Virus record (IMG/VR): IMGVR_UViG_3300017991_000029
Span: 1 to 44,238 of that record
From: a virus
Strand: one strand, 5' to 3'
Length of the DNA: 44,238 bases
The translations under genes and the position numbers were made by a program. The notes under the pieces were generated by a model. The model was not told the origin of the DNA. It searched no databases and saw only the letters and a program-made list of their open reading frames with translations. Each line of letters begins with the position of its first letter. The stretch's first letter is position 1. Below are positions 29,258-37,039 of the stretch, piece after piece.

Positions 29258-32200
29258 ATGCCAGCGTTTTACAGAAAAAGAAATATCGCAACGCGAGTGA
29301 CTGTCCCGCTGATTGACTCTTCGAGTCGTCCGGATTATTATTCGGGAACGCTGACTTCGCCGACGATAAATATTTATAAGTCAGGCGACGGAAACACCGG
29401 AACAACTCAGACAACGTCCGGCGTCACAGTCACCGAAAAGGGTTCAACTGGTTTATGGGAAATATATCTTCCGCAAGCTGTGATGAATCTCGGCTCGGGT
29501 TATACTGATATGATAATCAAGATTTCTCACTCGTCAATTGACGAACAGACAATTGAAATTGAAACAAGTCTCCGCGCTTCAATGGTTGATTTATTGCAGG
29601 ACGAAAACAATACGTCAGCATTCAAAGCAATCGGAAAAGGGAGCGGAAACGGCGCTTCGTTTATCGGCGGAGATACCGGCGACGGCTTGCTTACTGCGGG
29701 TGGAGCGTCTGGCGGTAGTGGTATAAACGCCTATGCACAGTCAGGTAATGATGACGGTATTTCTGCAAAGGGAGCCGGAAGCGGAATAGGTATATATTCT
29801 AAAGGTGGAGCAACTGGTATTGGCCTCAAGGCTGAAGGCGGTGACACTTCCGGTGACGGCCTTGTTGCAAGGTCGGCTGTTGCCGGTAATGGCAGGGGTT
29901 TTTATGCTCTTGGCAGTGGCGGATTTGAAGGACTCTATGCTCAAGGCTCTTCAAATGCTCCGGGAATCCGTGCCAAAGGAGCCGGTTCATTTCCGGGAAT
30001 TAAAGCTGAAGGTGAAAACGGCATTCTGGCTGTTGCTGATACCAGCTCTGGAGAATCCGGCATTAAAGCGGTTGGTGACGGTGTTGGTCACGGTATAGAA
30101 GGTGACGGCGGAGCGAATGGTAACGGTATTCACGGTGGAGGGAAGAACGGTATAAGCGGAACCGCCACAGAGGGTAGCGGAAACGGAATACAAGGTATCG
30201 GCGGAACATCGAGTGGAAACGGAATATACGGCGAAGCTCTGACTGACGGTAGCGGCTTAAAGTGTCAGGGCAATGGTGTTGCTCCCGGTATTCATGCGAT
30301 TGGCGGAGCGACGGCCAGCGGACTTTTAGCTGTCGGTGGTGGCACTTCCGGTCATGGCATCAAGGCTGAAGGCTCGGCAACAGACGGTCATGGATTCTTT
30401 GCAGAGGCGAAGGGAACCGCTTCCGGTGTTCATGGTATATATGGCCTTGGTAAAAATCAGGGTGACGGCCTCAAGGCGGTTGGCGGATCAGACGGTGCCG
30501 GCATTCACGGTGTTGCAACTGGTACATCAATTTCTAAGGGCGGTATCTGGGGTGAAGTAGCCAGCGGTCAAGGTGACGGAATGAGGCTTGACGGTGGAAC
30601 TCCGGGCAAGGATATTAATGCCAACGAGATAGATCAGATTGACAGCGTTGTAGACTCTATCCAGATCGATACCAACAACATAGAAACGAAAGTGGACGGC
30701 GTTAAGGCTAAGACTGACAATCTGCCTTCCGATCCTGCTGACCAGAGCGAGGTTGAAGCGGCTATATCGACAAGTGAAACAAACGTGATTGCAGAGGTCA
30801 ATGCCAATGAGGCAAAGATCGATGCTCTGAACGATGTCAGCACCGCAGAAGTGCAGACGGCTTGTGACGATGCTCTGGATGCCTACGATTCAGCCGGTGG
30901 GGTAGCCAAAGAAAATAGCGTGTTGGCGATTCAGAACAATACTCGGTTTACCACGAGTATAGCGGGTCACTATCTGATTCCTTCTGCCGGCAGTACTGTT
31001 TATAAGCTGGTAGCGAGGTTCTACGACGGAGACGGTTCTCCGGAGGATGTGGACGACAACGATGTCGGCCTTGATCTCGATACCGCAGACGGAACAGACA
31101 AGAATGCAATTCTCTACAAGGAATTTGCTTGCACCAACGCTCTTGGCAACTCCGGCTTTGCAGGACATAAGAAGCTTGAGCATGGATCGACCGGAGAATA
31201 TTTCTGTTATATCAAGATTGCAAGCACTGAGAGCGTGGCTCAGTTTATGTACGGCTTTAAGCTTGAGGAAGTGTCTGTTGAATTTGGTTATTCCAGAACG
31301 AACCAAGTTCTTGAAGATGATCCAGCCACAGTGGATGCCAACATTGTTGAAGTCAACAGCGTGTCTGTGAGTGACATAGACGACTTCAAGGCAGATGTCT
31401 CGGCTCTCGCAAGTCAGGCCAGTGTCGATACCATTGACGGCAATGTGGACTCGATCGTTGCCAAGTTGCCGACAGGGACTATTTCTGATTTCGATGAATC
31501 TACCGATAAGGTTGAGATTTCCGGAACCAAGAATACTCTGGACGATCTTAACGATCTTTCACAGGCAGGGGCAGAATCGGCGTGTGACTCCTCGCTTGCC
31601 TCGTATGATCCGCCGACAAAAGCCGAAATGGACTCAGGCTTTGCCGCATTGAATGATGTGTCTACTGCAGAGGTGGAAGCGGCGTGTGACGCATCTCTCG
31701 TGTCTTACGATCCGCCTACAAAAGCAGAGTTGGACGCTGTGGAAGTCAAGGTCGATGGAGTAAAAGCAAAAACCGATGATCTCAATTTCAATGGAGACGG
31801 AACGGCAAAACTCCTTGTGGACATCAGAGACGTGAACGATGTTGCTGTCTCAGACATAGATGACTTTAAAGCGGACGTCTCAGGTCTGGCAAGTCAGGCC
31901 AGTGTTGATACGATCGATGGCAATGTTGACTCTATACTGGCCGATACTACGGCAATTCTGGTAGATACCGGAACTGACATTCCGGCTCTTATTGCGGCCT
32001 TGAATGATCTCAGCGAGGCACAGGTTAAGGATCAGATCGATGCCGCCCTGGACACTGATAGCGGAACTGAACTTGGCATAGGTGTTCCAGCGAAGGATGC
32101 GCCTCTCAGGGAACAGATCCAGCTCCTGTTCATGGCACTCAGGAACAAGAAGCATCAGACGTCTAACCTGTATGAAATCTATGACGATGCCGGTGTTGTG

Positions 32201-32266
32201 ATCTCAAAGGCGGCTCTGGCTATCTCAGATGCCGAAGTCACCAGAGACAAGCTTGTAGCGGGGTAA
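29258..32266 (+). CDS. Long tail fibre with Gly-rich repeats and coiled coil
   Basis: This 1002-residue protein is built in sections. Residues 1-110 are a beta-rich attachment domain. Residues about 125-455 are a repeat region with units of about 15-20 residues of the type GNGIxAxGG / GxGIKAEGG. Residues about 460-540 are helical (IDSVVDSIQIDTNNIETKVDG). Next comes a beta domain (VYKLVARFYDGDGSPEDV). The C-terminal part repeats two motifs: DIDDFKADVS-LASQASVDTIDG (twice) and SYDPPTKAE (twice). The Gly-rich part resembles polyglycine-type fibre segments. GATC sites appear only from 30486 on, so the gene looks like a chimera. Confidence 0.85.
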   Translation: MPAFYRKRNIATRVTVPLIDSSSRPDYYSGTLTSPTINIYKSGDGNTGTTQTTSGVTVTEKGSTGLWEIYLPQAVMNLGSGYTDMIIKISHSSIDEQTIEIETSLRASMVDLLQDENNTSAFKAIGKGSGNGASFIGGDTGDGLLTAGGASGGSGINAYAQSGNDDGISAKGAGSGIGIYSKGGATGIGLKAEGGDTSGDGLVARSAVAGNGRGFYALGSGGFEGLYAQGSSNAPGIRAKGAGSFPGIKAEGENGILAVADTSSGESGIKAVGDGVGHGIEGDGGANGNGIHGGGKNGISGTATEGSGNGIQGIGGTSSGNGIYGEALTDGSGLKCQGNGVAPGIHAIGGATASGLLAVGGGTSGHGIKAEGSATDGHGFFAEAKGTASGVHGIYGLGKNQGDGLKAVGGSDGAGIHGVATGTSISKGGIWGEVASGQGDGMRLDGGTPGKDINANEIDQIDSVVDSIQIDTNNIETKVDGVKAKTDNLPSDPADQSEVEAAISTSETNVIAEVNANEAKIDALNDVSTAEVQTACDDALDAYDSAGGVAKENSVLAIQNNTRFTTSIAGHYLIPSAGSTVYKLVARFYDGDGSPEDVDDNDVGLDLDTADGTDKNAILYKEFACTNALGNSGFAGHKKLEHGSTGEYFCYIKIASTESVAQFMYGFKLEEVSVEFGYSRTNQVLEDDPATVDANIVEVNSVSVSDIDDFKADVSALASQASVDTIDGNVDSIVAKLPTGTISDFDESTDKVEISGTKNTLDDLNDLSQAGAESACDSSLASYDPPTKAEMDSGFAALNDVSTAEVEAACDASLVSYDPPTKAELDAVEVKVDGVKAKTDDLNFNGDGTAKLLVDIRDVNDVAVSDIDDFKADVSGLASQASVDTIDGNVDSILADTTAILVDTGTDIPALIAALNDLSEAQVKDQIDAALDTDSGTELGIGVPAKDAPLREQIQLLFMALRNKKHQTSNLYEIYDDAGVVISKAALAISDAEVTRDKLVAG

Positions 32267-32269
32267 AAG

Positions 32270-33028
32270 ATGAGCCATTCAAGTACGACATTATATCATG
32301 CCTTGGCGTTCTCTGAGAACAACGCCATAGGCATGGATATTCCACTACCTAATGAGCACATCCACAGTCAGGATTTGGCTCTGATGTTAGGTGTCTATCC
32401 TGTATTTGTGCCGAGTGGTGACATTGTTACCGATCTCCTACTCCTACTGATAGAGCAGTTCAGATCATACCCTGAATTGCCTGCTCAGAAACTGATCGAC
32501 ATTATTGAAGAAATGCTCCTTGAAGGTCAAGAGGCTTATGATTCAATGTTAGAGCTTGGTAACGATCGATTCATTTCAACGGCAATCGGTGTGCAGTTGG
32601 ATGGATGCGGAGAGATCGTAAATGAAACAAGGTCTGGAAGAGACGATGATGACTACCGGGATGCCCTTTATGCTAAAGTCAAGATCAACATTGGATCGGG
32701 CGAGCCTGAAAGTATTATTGATGCGCTGTCATTTGTAACGTCAGCGGCTCTTATCAGACTGATCGAGCGTTATCCTGCAGGAATTGAAGTCTGGCTGGAC
32801 GACTATGGCTGGGATTCGATCTACGATATAGGCAAGTTAGTTCAGCGGATCGTATCTGCTGGTGTAGATGCTATCGTGACGGCTTCAAGCGTGGACGTGT
32901 TGCCTTTTTCATTTGATACTACCCTTGAGGGTGGGGTTGCTGAAACTGGCGGCTGTCTGGGAGAATTAGATTATACATGGCCTCCAAGCCCTGATCCGGC
33001 TCCGGGGGCATTAACCGAACTGATATAA
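32270..33028 (+). CDS. Baseplate protein, DUF2612-like
   Basis: This 252-residue protein has LLLLLIEQFRSYPELPAQKLIDIIEEMLLEGQEAYDSML, then DRFISTAIGVQLDGCGEIVNETRSGRDDDDYRDALYAKVKINIGSG at about 95-145. That is the recognisable core of DUF2612 phage proteins. They occur after baseplate J and act in the wedge or at the fibre attachment. The C-terminus has an aromatic/Pro-rich tail (TWPPSPDPAPGA). Confidence 0.82.
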   Translation: MSHSSTTLYHALAFSENNAIGMDIPLPNEHIHSQDLALMLGVYPVFVPSGDIVTDLLLLLIEQFRSYPELPAQKLIDIIEEMLLEGQEAYDSMLELGNDRFISTAIGVQLDGCGEIVNETRSGRDDDDYRDALYAKVKINIGSGEPESIIDALSFVTSAALIRLIERYPAGIEVWLDDYGWDSIYDIGKLVQRIVSAGVDAIVTASSVDVLPFSFDTTLEGGVAETGGCLGELDYTWPPSPDPAPGALTELI

Positions 33029-33039
33029 GGAGTGCGTAA

Positions 33040-33828
33040 ATGAATAAGCCGACAACAAAGCCGAGGTGGACGGTATTAGCCAACGGTAACGATAATGACG
33101 TTGCCGATCCGACAAGTGGAAAGTATAATGTCGTGGCTCCCTCGTCTGGAAAGCAAGACAGTGGCTTTGACTTTGAGGAATATCCGCCTCGTCAATTCTT
33201 TAACTGGTTAGCAAGGTGGACGTTCCGCTGGATCGACTGGCTGGACTGGTTTTCAGATAATGTTAAAACGTCCAATGTGGTAAATGATTCTACTCTCAAC
33301 GGTGGGAGCGGAAATCTCAAGAACGTACTGGAAGCCTTGAAAGGTGCGGAGGTCGCTAACGATGCGGCGACACTCTCAGGAGCCACGATCAAGGCTATGC
33401 TCGATCGGCATTTTGCATCCGGCACTCTTGAATGTAAAATACAGAATGGATTGACAACAACGCCGACGTTTGACCTGTATTATTATAAGCATGGCGATGT
33501 AATGACAATCGTTATTCCGTCAGTGACCGGGACGGCTCATGCGACAGAGACATATATAAATCTGAGGCCGAACTCTGGAGACTGGCCTGATTGGCTGTTA
33601 CCGTTTACAGACTTCAAGGTTCCCATTGAAGCTGTTAACGAAAATGAGCGTGTACTTGCGTCCATGAATATGGACAAGATCGCAACAGCGGCATGGCAGA
33701 TCGTACAGGCCAGAGATCAATCGTATGGCGTGAATATGAACGACTCATTCTCAACGTCAGGGACGAAAGGAACTCTGAGAACAACTATAACATATCCGTT
33801 ATTGAATCCGGACGTTACACCGTCTTAA
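33040..33828 (+). CDS. Tail fibre/baseplate-attached protein
   Basis: This 262-residue protein begins KPRWTVLANGNDNDVADPTSGKY and has a PPRQFFNWLARWTFRWIDWLDWF stretch at about 48-70. That conserved start is common in phage fibre proteins. Then come a short helical linker and a beta-rich distal domain (LECKIQNGLTTTPTFDLYYYKHGDVMTIVIPSV). It is the last structural gene before the lysis cassette and may be a short fibre or tip. Confidence 0.78.
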   Translation: MNKPTTKPRWTVLANGNDNDVADPTSGKYNVVAPSSGKQDSGFDFEEYPPRQFFNWLARWTFRWIDWLDWFSDNVKTSNVVNDSTLNGGSGNLKNVLEALKGAEVANDAATLSGATIKAMLDRHFASGTLECKIQNGLTTTPTFDLYYYKHGDVMTIVIPSVTGTAHATETYINLRPNSGDWPDWLLPFTDFKVPIEAVNENERVLASMNMDKIATAAWQIVQARDQSYGVNMNDSFSTSGTKGTLRTTITYPLLNPDVTPS

Positions 33829-33844
33829 ACCGAAGGGGTAGGCC

Positions 33845-34018
33845 GTGAATAGGTGTGCAGATCATAAAGCCCTTGATATACGAATAGGGCGGAACGAAAA
33901 AGACATCCAGAGAATATGGAAGTCAATAAACAATATGACAAAATGGGTTATTGCCGGCATGGGATCGCTCCTGCTTCAAGGTGCATTCTGGGCGTTAAAC
34001 TATTTCAGTAAGGCTTGA
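33845..34018 (+). CDS. XhlA-like holin/membrane lysis protein, GTG start
   Basis: A 57-residue frame starts at GTG 33845, 7 bases after AAGGGG. The first 30 residues form a charged amphipathic helix (ALDIRIGRNEKDIQRIWKSINNM), followed by one membrane helix (WVIAGMGSLLLQGAFWALNYF). That is the plan of XhlA-type proteins, which support holins or bring the lysin to the membrane. It sits directly before lipase and lysin. No second holin is evident, so it may itself be the holin. Confidence 0.7.
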   Translation: MNRCADHKALDIRIGRNEKDIQRIWKSINNMTKWVIAGMGSLLLQGAFWALNYFSKA

Positions 34019-34019
34019 T

Positions 34020-34673
34020 GTGTCTATAATCAAGGATATGTGGAGATACGCAGAGAGAGCATATAAGAAGCCCTCGGCGGTTGTCATGCCTGAATACTCT
34101 ATTCAGACGTTTACTGCAGGAAGTGATTTTGCGTTTGCCTCTGTCGAAGATGATAGGCTTGTCATAGCGTTTTGCGGATCAGACGATCTCCAAGACTGGA
34201 TTAATAATTTAAGGGCTCTTAAAATGAAGGTCGAGGACGGTCGCATCCATAAAGGATTCTATCTGTCATGGGCACCGTTCAAGGGCTGGGTTAATGGTCT
34301 GGTCGAGGCTTTTAATCCATCTGAGATATACATAACAGGCCATAGTCGAGGAGCCGCTCTTGCAACGCTCTGTTCGCGTCATATAGCCAAAAACCTTAAA
34401 ATCCAATGCTGTTGCGTGGCTTTCGCCAGTCCTCGGATCGGCAATAAAGAATACCGCAACGAGTACAATTTACTGCCTGTCAATCATACGGTTGTCGTCA
34501 ACGGTTGGGACATCGTAACAAGCCTGCCGTCTCGGAGGTACGGAAACCGCCATGTAGGGAAGAAGTACCAGCTTAAACAGCCTCTCTGGCACCGGTGGCT
34601 GAGAAGAATCAGGGATCATTACCATGAAAGCTACAGTCGAACAATTCAAAGGAAGTGGCCTAATGCATATTAG
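34020..34673 (+). CDS. Class 3 lipase-like hydrolase in the lysis cassette
   Basis: This 217-residue protein starts at GTG 34020. It shows LVIAFCGSDDLQDWINNL, HKGFYLSWAPFKGWV, and GHSRGAALA with the nucleophile Ser109. Asp164 (NGWDIVTSLP) and His200 or His202 (DHYHE) probably complete the triad. This is the alpha/beta-hydrolase layout of class 3 lipases. No signal peptide is seen. Placed between the membrane protein and the peptidase, it may attack lipid or a lipid-linked envelope layer during lysis (inference). Mycobacteriophage LysB is a functional parallel but not an evident homologue. Confidence 0.88.
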   Translation: MSIIKDMWRYAERAYKKPSAVVMPEYSIQTFTAGSDFAFASVEDDRLVIAFCGSDDLQDWINNLRALKMKVEDGRIHKGFYLSWAPFKGWVNGLVEAFNPSEIYITGHSRGAALATLCSRHIAKNLKIQCCCVAFASPRIGNKEYRNEYNLLPVNHTVVVNGWDIVTSLPSRRYGNRHVGKKYQLKQPLWHRWLRRIRDHYHESYSRTIQRKWPNAY

Positions 34674-35109
34674 AAATTTTGCGGAGTATGGGATCACGTT
34701 CTGCAAGCCGGAGGACATCACAGGGACCGGGGCGAAACTCGATGATGTAAGTATATGGCTGATCGTGATGTTGCAGAAGTTTTACGTCCTTATGTGTAAG
34801 ACATACCCCAATATCAAGATAATACTACTTAAAAACGGCCTGACTTCTGGAGATCATCGGGCGACATGGCACCCCAGAGGATTAGCCGCTGATATTGCGC
34901 TATCCGGGGATTTTAAGATTTATGACATCTGGAAGATCGCTGTGTCTGCTGGCTTTGGTGGTATCGGTCTATATTGGAACGGTGTTGCCTATTCGATCCA
35001 CATCGATCTACGTCCCAGGCCGAAGGGGTTTCCTGCCCTCTGGGCGGCTAACAAGGTAGACGGAAAATGGTCATACGGCTCTGTTTTTTCTGATCCTGCC
35101 GGCTGGTAA
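34663..35109 (+). CDS. Endolysin, M15-type zinc D,D-peptidase
   Basis: This 148-residue protein uses ATG 34663 after AAAGGAAG. An in-frame ATG at 34624 is an alternative that would add 13 residues. GDHRATWHPRGLAADIAL holds His70 and Asp77, and YSIHIDLRP holds His113 and Asp115. These are the zinc ligands and catalytic acid of M15/hedgehog-type peptidases. It would cut peptide cross-links in the host wall at the end of infection. It overlaps the lipase stop by 11 bases. Confidence 0.85.
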   Translation: MHIRNFAEYGITFCKPEDITGTGAKLDDVSIWLIVMLQKFYVLMCKTYPNIKIILLKNGLTSGDHRATWHPRGLAADIALSGDFKIYDIWKIAVSAGFGGIGLYWNGVAYSIHIDLRPRPKGFPALWAANKVDGKWSYGSVFSDPAGW

Positions 35110-35112
35110 GTT

Positions 35113-35320
35113 CCTGCTGTCAAGTTTTCGGTTTTTCCCTGCTGTCAATTTATCATCATTTACCTGCTGTCAAGCTGTGATTTTTCCCTGCTGTCAATTC
35201 TGGTTTTTTCTCCTATTGTCAATTCATAAATTTTCCCCTGCTGTCAATCTTATGATTTTTCCCTGCCGTCAAGTCGTCTGATTTTTCCCTGCTGTCAATT
35301 CCTGCCTCTCTAATTGTCAA
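35113..35320 (+). repeat. Nine iteron-like direct repeats, possible origin
   Basis: Nine copies of a repeat with core CCTGCTGTCAA lie at 35113, 35138, 35163, 35187, 35212, 35237, 35262, 35288 and, diverged, about 35310. The spacing is 24-26 bases, except 22 at the last. Most copies carry a T-rich 5' flank (TTTTTC before the core). Copies 5 (CCTATTGTCAA) and 7 (CCTGCCGTCAA) vary slightly. Such arrays are typical of initiator- or repressor-binding iterons. The array is followed by a T-rich stretch (35321-35330). Confidence 0.9.
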
Positions 35321-35778
35321 TATTTTTTTTCGGTCTCCGGATCGGATCAGAGAATCGGGCAAAAATACCGACAAAAAGCAGTCGGGCAAAAAACCCGAAA
35401 AAAATCGCTGTTTTTGATGTGATTTAGGGGGGTAATCGATTCTGAGGTGCCTTATGGGTCGCTCAGTCGATCTTATAGGGGGGGTGCAATGGTTTGATAT
35501 TCGGAAGGTGCCGATCCTCCCATATAGGGGAAATTCGGTATTTTCTGGCGGATTCTACGAATTGGGTTAATCCGGTCTCCGACATCCAGAGCGGATCAGC
35601 CCGGGATTTTTGAAAACCGGCTTCAAGGAAATAGCCTCTCAGCGGTCTGAGGGGGAAAAAGGATCCTCGGTCAGCCGCATCTATGGCGGAATGGCAGTCG
35701 ATGAAAAATAGTTGTCAAGTGAAAAAATAAGTCGAAGCATATCAATAGGTTAGGTGCTAAAAATAATTAGTAAAATAC
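35321..35778. other. Intergenic region with hairpins and a shared 21-mer
   Basis: No credible gene is seen here. It holds TCGGGCAAAAA twice, at 35356 and about 35382, with the second forming a small hairpin with CCCGA. It also holds GGTCTCCGGATCGG at 35332 and a 21-base sequence at 35481-35501 that recurs at 38995-39015. A hairpin at 35635-35654 pairs CCTCTCAG with CTGAGGGG. The region is probably part of a replication origin or packaging/control region. Confidence 0.6.
35481..35501. repeat. 21-bp intergenic repeat, copy 1 (copy 2 at 38995-39015)
   Basis: GGGGTGCAATGGTTTGATAT plus one T is identical at 38995-39015. Both copies lie in non-coding regions upstream of operon promoters (35779 and 39363), so it may be a protein-binding site or a duplicated control module. 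Confidence 0.85.
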
Positions 35779-35807
35779 TTGCAATTTGTCCGGAAATGCG
35801 GTATACT
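35779..35807 (+). promoter_or_regulatory. Strong promoter of the antirestriction operon
   Basis: TTGCAA (35779-35784), 17 bases and TATACT (35802-35807). Transcription should begin near 35814 and read into the 35853 gene, whose ribosome site AAAGGATC is 10 bases before the start. It is likely an immediate-early promoter, given the antirestriction genes behind it (inference). Confidence 0.82.
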
Positions 35808-35852
35808 ACACACATAAGGTTTAAGGGTTCACTTAATAAAGGATCGGGTAAA

Positions 35853-36047
35853 ATGGAGAACGAAAACAGAGAGGCAAAGCTTCAGAAGGGTGAAAGAGTC
35901 ACCTATCTTGGTTGGCCTGCAACTGTGAAGGGTGTCAGTACTCCCTATTGTTACGGTACACAATACACTATAAGTTATAGGGGTGAAAACGGATTGACAA
36001 CCGCAATAGTAGATGAAAAAATGGTTCATGGAAAAGAGATTTTTTAA
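35853..36047 (+). CDS. Small SH3-like protein
   Basis: This 64-residue protein starts at ATG 35853 behind AAAGGATCGGG. The longer frame from 35754 includes the promoter and is rejected. LQKGERVTYLGWPATVKGV, TQYTISYRGENGLTTAIV suggests a small beta barrel. It is the first gene after the 35779 promoter. Function unknown. Confidence 0.72.
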   Translation: MENENREAKLQKGERVTYLGWPATVKGVSTPYCYGTQYTISYRGENGLTTAIVDEKMVHGKEIF

Positions 36048-36067
36048 CATCAATATAAGGAGGCAGT

Positions 36068-36304
36068 ATGTTTCAGGATAAAGTAGAAGAGGGACTCGAA
36101 CAGGTTAAGCGGATCAACGATGCGTTTGCGGCTCTGGCCGATATCTATGACGCACTTTCGACCGAAGAGCAGATTGAATTTGAAGGGTACATATTCAATA
36201 AGGAATATGAAAAACTTGGTTTCAGGTCTCCGCTGGACGAAGTCAGCCTCCAAGCGAATGACTGGTATTTAGAGACACAAGAACTTGTTAATTGCTTTGA
36301 ATAA
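36068..36304 (+). CDS. Small acidic helical protein
   Basis: This 78-residue protein has AGGAGG 4 bases before ATG 36068. It is acidic and almost entirely helical (EEGLEQVKRINDAFAALADIYDALSTEEQIEFEGYIF), with a second helix at the end. Small acidic proteins in such a place sometimes mimic DNA or bind host factors, but nothing in the sequence proves this here. Confidence 0.7.
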   Translation: MFQDKVEEGLEQVKRINDAFAALADIYDALSTEEQIEFEGYIFNKEYEKLGFRSPLDEVSLQANDWYLETQELVNCFE

Positions 36305-36332
36305 AGGCCATAGAGGCCGGAGAGGATCGAAT

Positions 36333-36692
36333 ATGACTATTGTAAACAGCCCAGAATATGTTAAGTACCTAATATCAACCAAAGGAGTGTTAAAACTTCA
36401 GAACCACGTGGAGAGCCAGATTCTCGACCTAATCCGTGAGGGAGAGACGGTCAGAGCGGAAGTCGAGGCGGCAATCCACTTTTTCAGCAAGAATTTACTG
36501 GCACTTACACAACCATATATGGAACGTGCCAAATACTTACTATCTACCAAGGAGGTGTTACAGATTCAAAGTGACGTAGAGAGCGAGATTCTGGATATTG
36601 CAAAAGATTCCACGCTGATTTGCAACAGCGATCTTCAAGGGATCGTCTCGGTAATGGTAGATAAATTCTCAGCAAAACTTTTAAACATTTAA
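36333..36692 (+). CDS. Hypothetical protein made of two tandem repeats
   Basis: This 119-residue protein starts at ATG 36333 behind GAGAGGATC. The two halves repeat: VKYLISTKGVLKLQNHVESQILDL (about 8-31) and AKYLLSTKEVLQIQSDVESEILDI (about 62-85), each followed by a helix ending FSKNLLAL or FSAKLLNI. This is an internal duplication of a ~50-residue helical unit. No family recognised. Confidence 0.75.
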   Translation: MTIVNSPEYVKYLISTKGVLKLQNHVESQILDLIREGETVRAEVEAAIHFFSKNLLALTQPYMERAKYLLSTKEVLQIQSDVESEILDIAKDSTLICNSDLQGIVSVMVDKFSAKLLNI

Positions 36693-36713
36693 CAGTAAAG
36701 GATCGAAAATATT

Positions 36714-37013
36714 ATGATGTTATTAACAGAAGAAATCCGCAAAAAATTACCTGAGATCGGCGAGACCAGCGAGTTAAAGCGGGAAGAAGTAAAGGTGCCG
36801 CTTAAACTGTTCAATCCTTGCGGATCGTGGACGTGGTATGTGACGGAATTTGACGGAGAAGATTTGTTTTTCGGGTACGTTGATGGCGACTTTCCAGAGT
36901 TGGGCTATTTCTCGTTACGCGAATTAGAAGGTGTAACATTGCCTTTTGGTCTTAAAATTGAACGTGATATGCACTGGAATGACAATACAACCCTTGCCGA
37001 AGTAATGGCTTAA
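36714..37013 (+). CDS. DUF2958-like protein
   Basis: This 99-residue protein starts with MLLTEEIRKKLPEIGET and has VPLKLFNPCGSWTWYVTEFDGEDLFFGYVDGDFPELGYFSLREL, then IERDMHW. That is the DUF2958 pattern, common on conjugative plasmids and in some phages beside antirestriction genes. The start is ATG 36714, with ATG 36717 one codon later as an alternative. Molecular role unknown. It forms a group with the ArdC-like and RadC-like genes. Confidence 0.85.
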   Translation: MMLLTEEIRKKLPEIGETSELKREEVKVPLKLFNPCGSWTWYVTEFDGEDLFFGYVDGDFPELGYFSLRELEGVTLPFGLKIERDMHWNDNTTLAEVMA

Positions 37014-37039
37014 TCAATAATATGAAAGGATCAAAAATT

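Noticed and set aside
31047-31370. Alternative + strand frames inside the long fibre gene
   Set aside because: They run inside a well supported 1002-codon frame and show shadow composition.
35113-35320. Repeat array as a CRISPR
   Set aside because: Repeats are only ~11 bp with 13-15 bp between them and the intervening DNA shares T-rich sequence, unlike CRISPR repeats and spacers.
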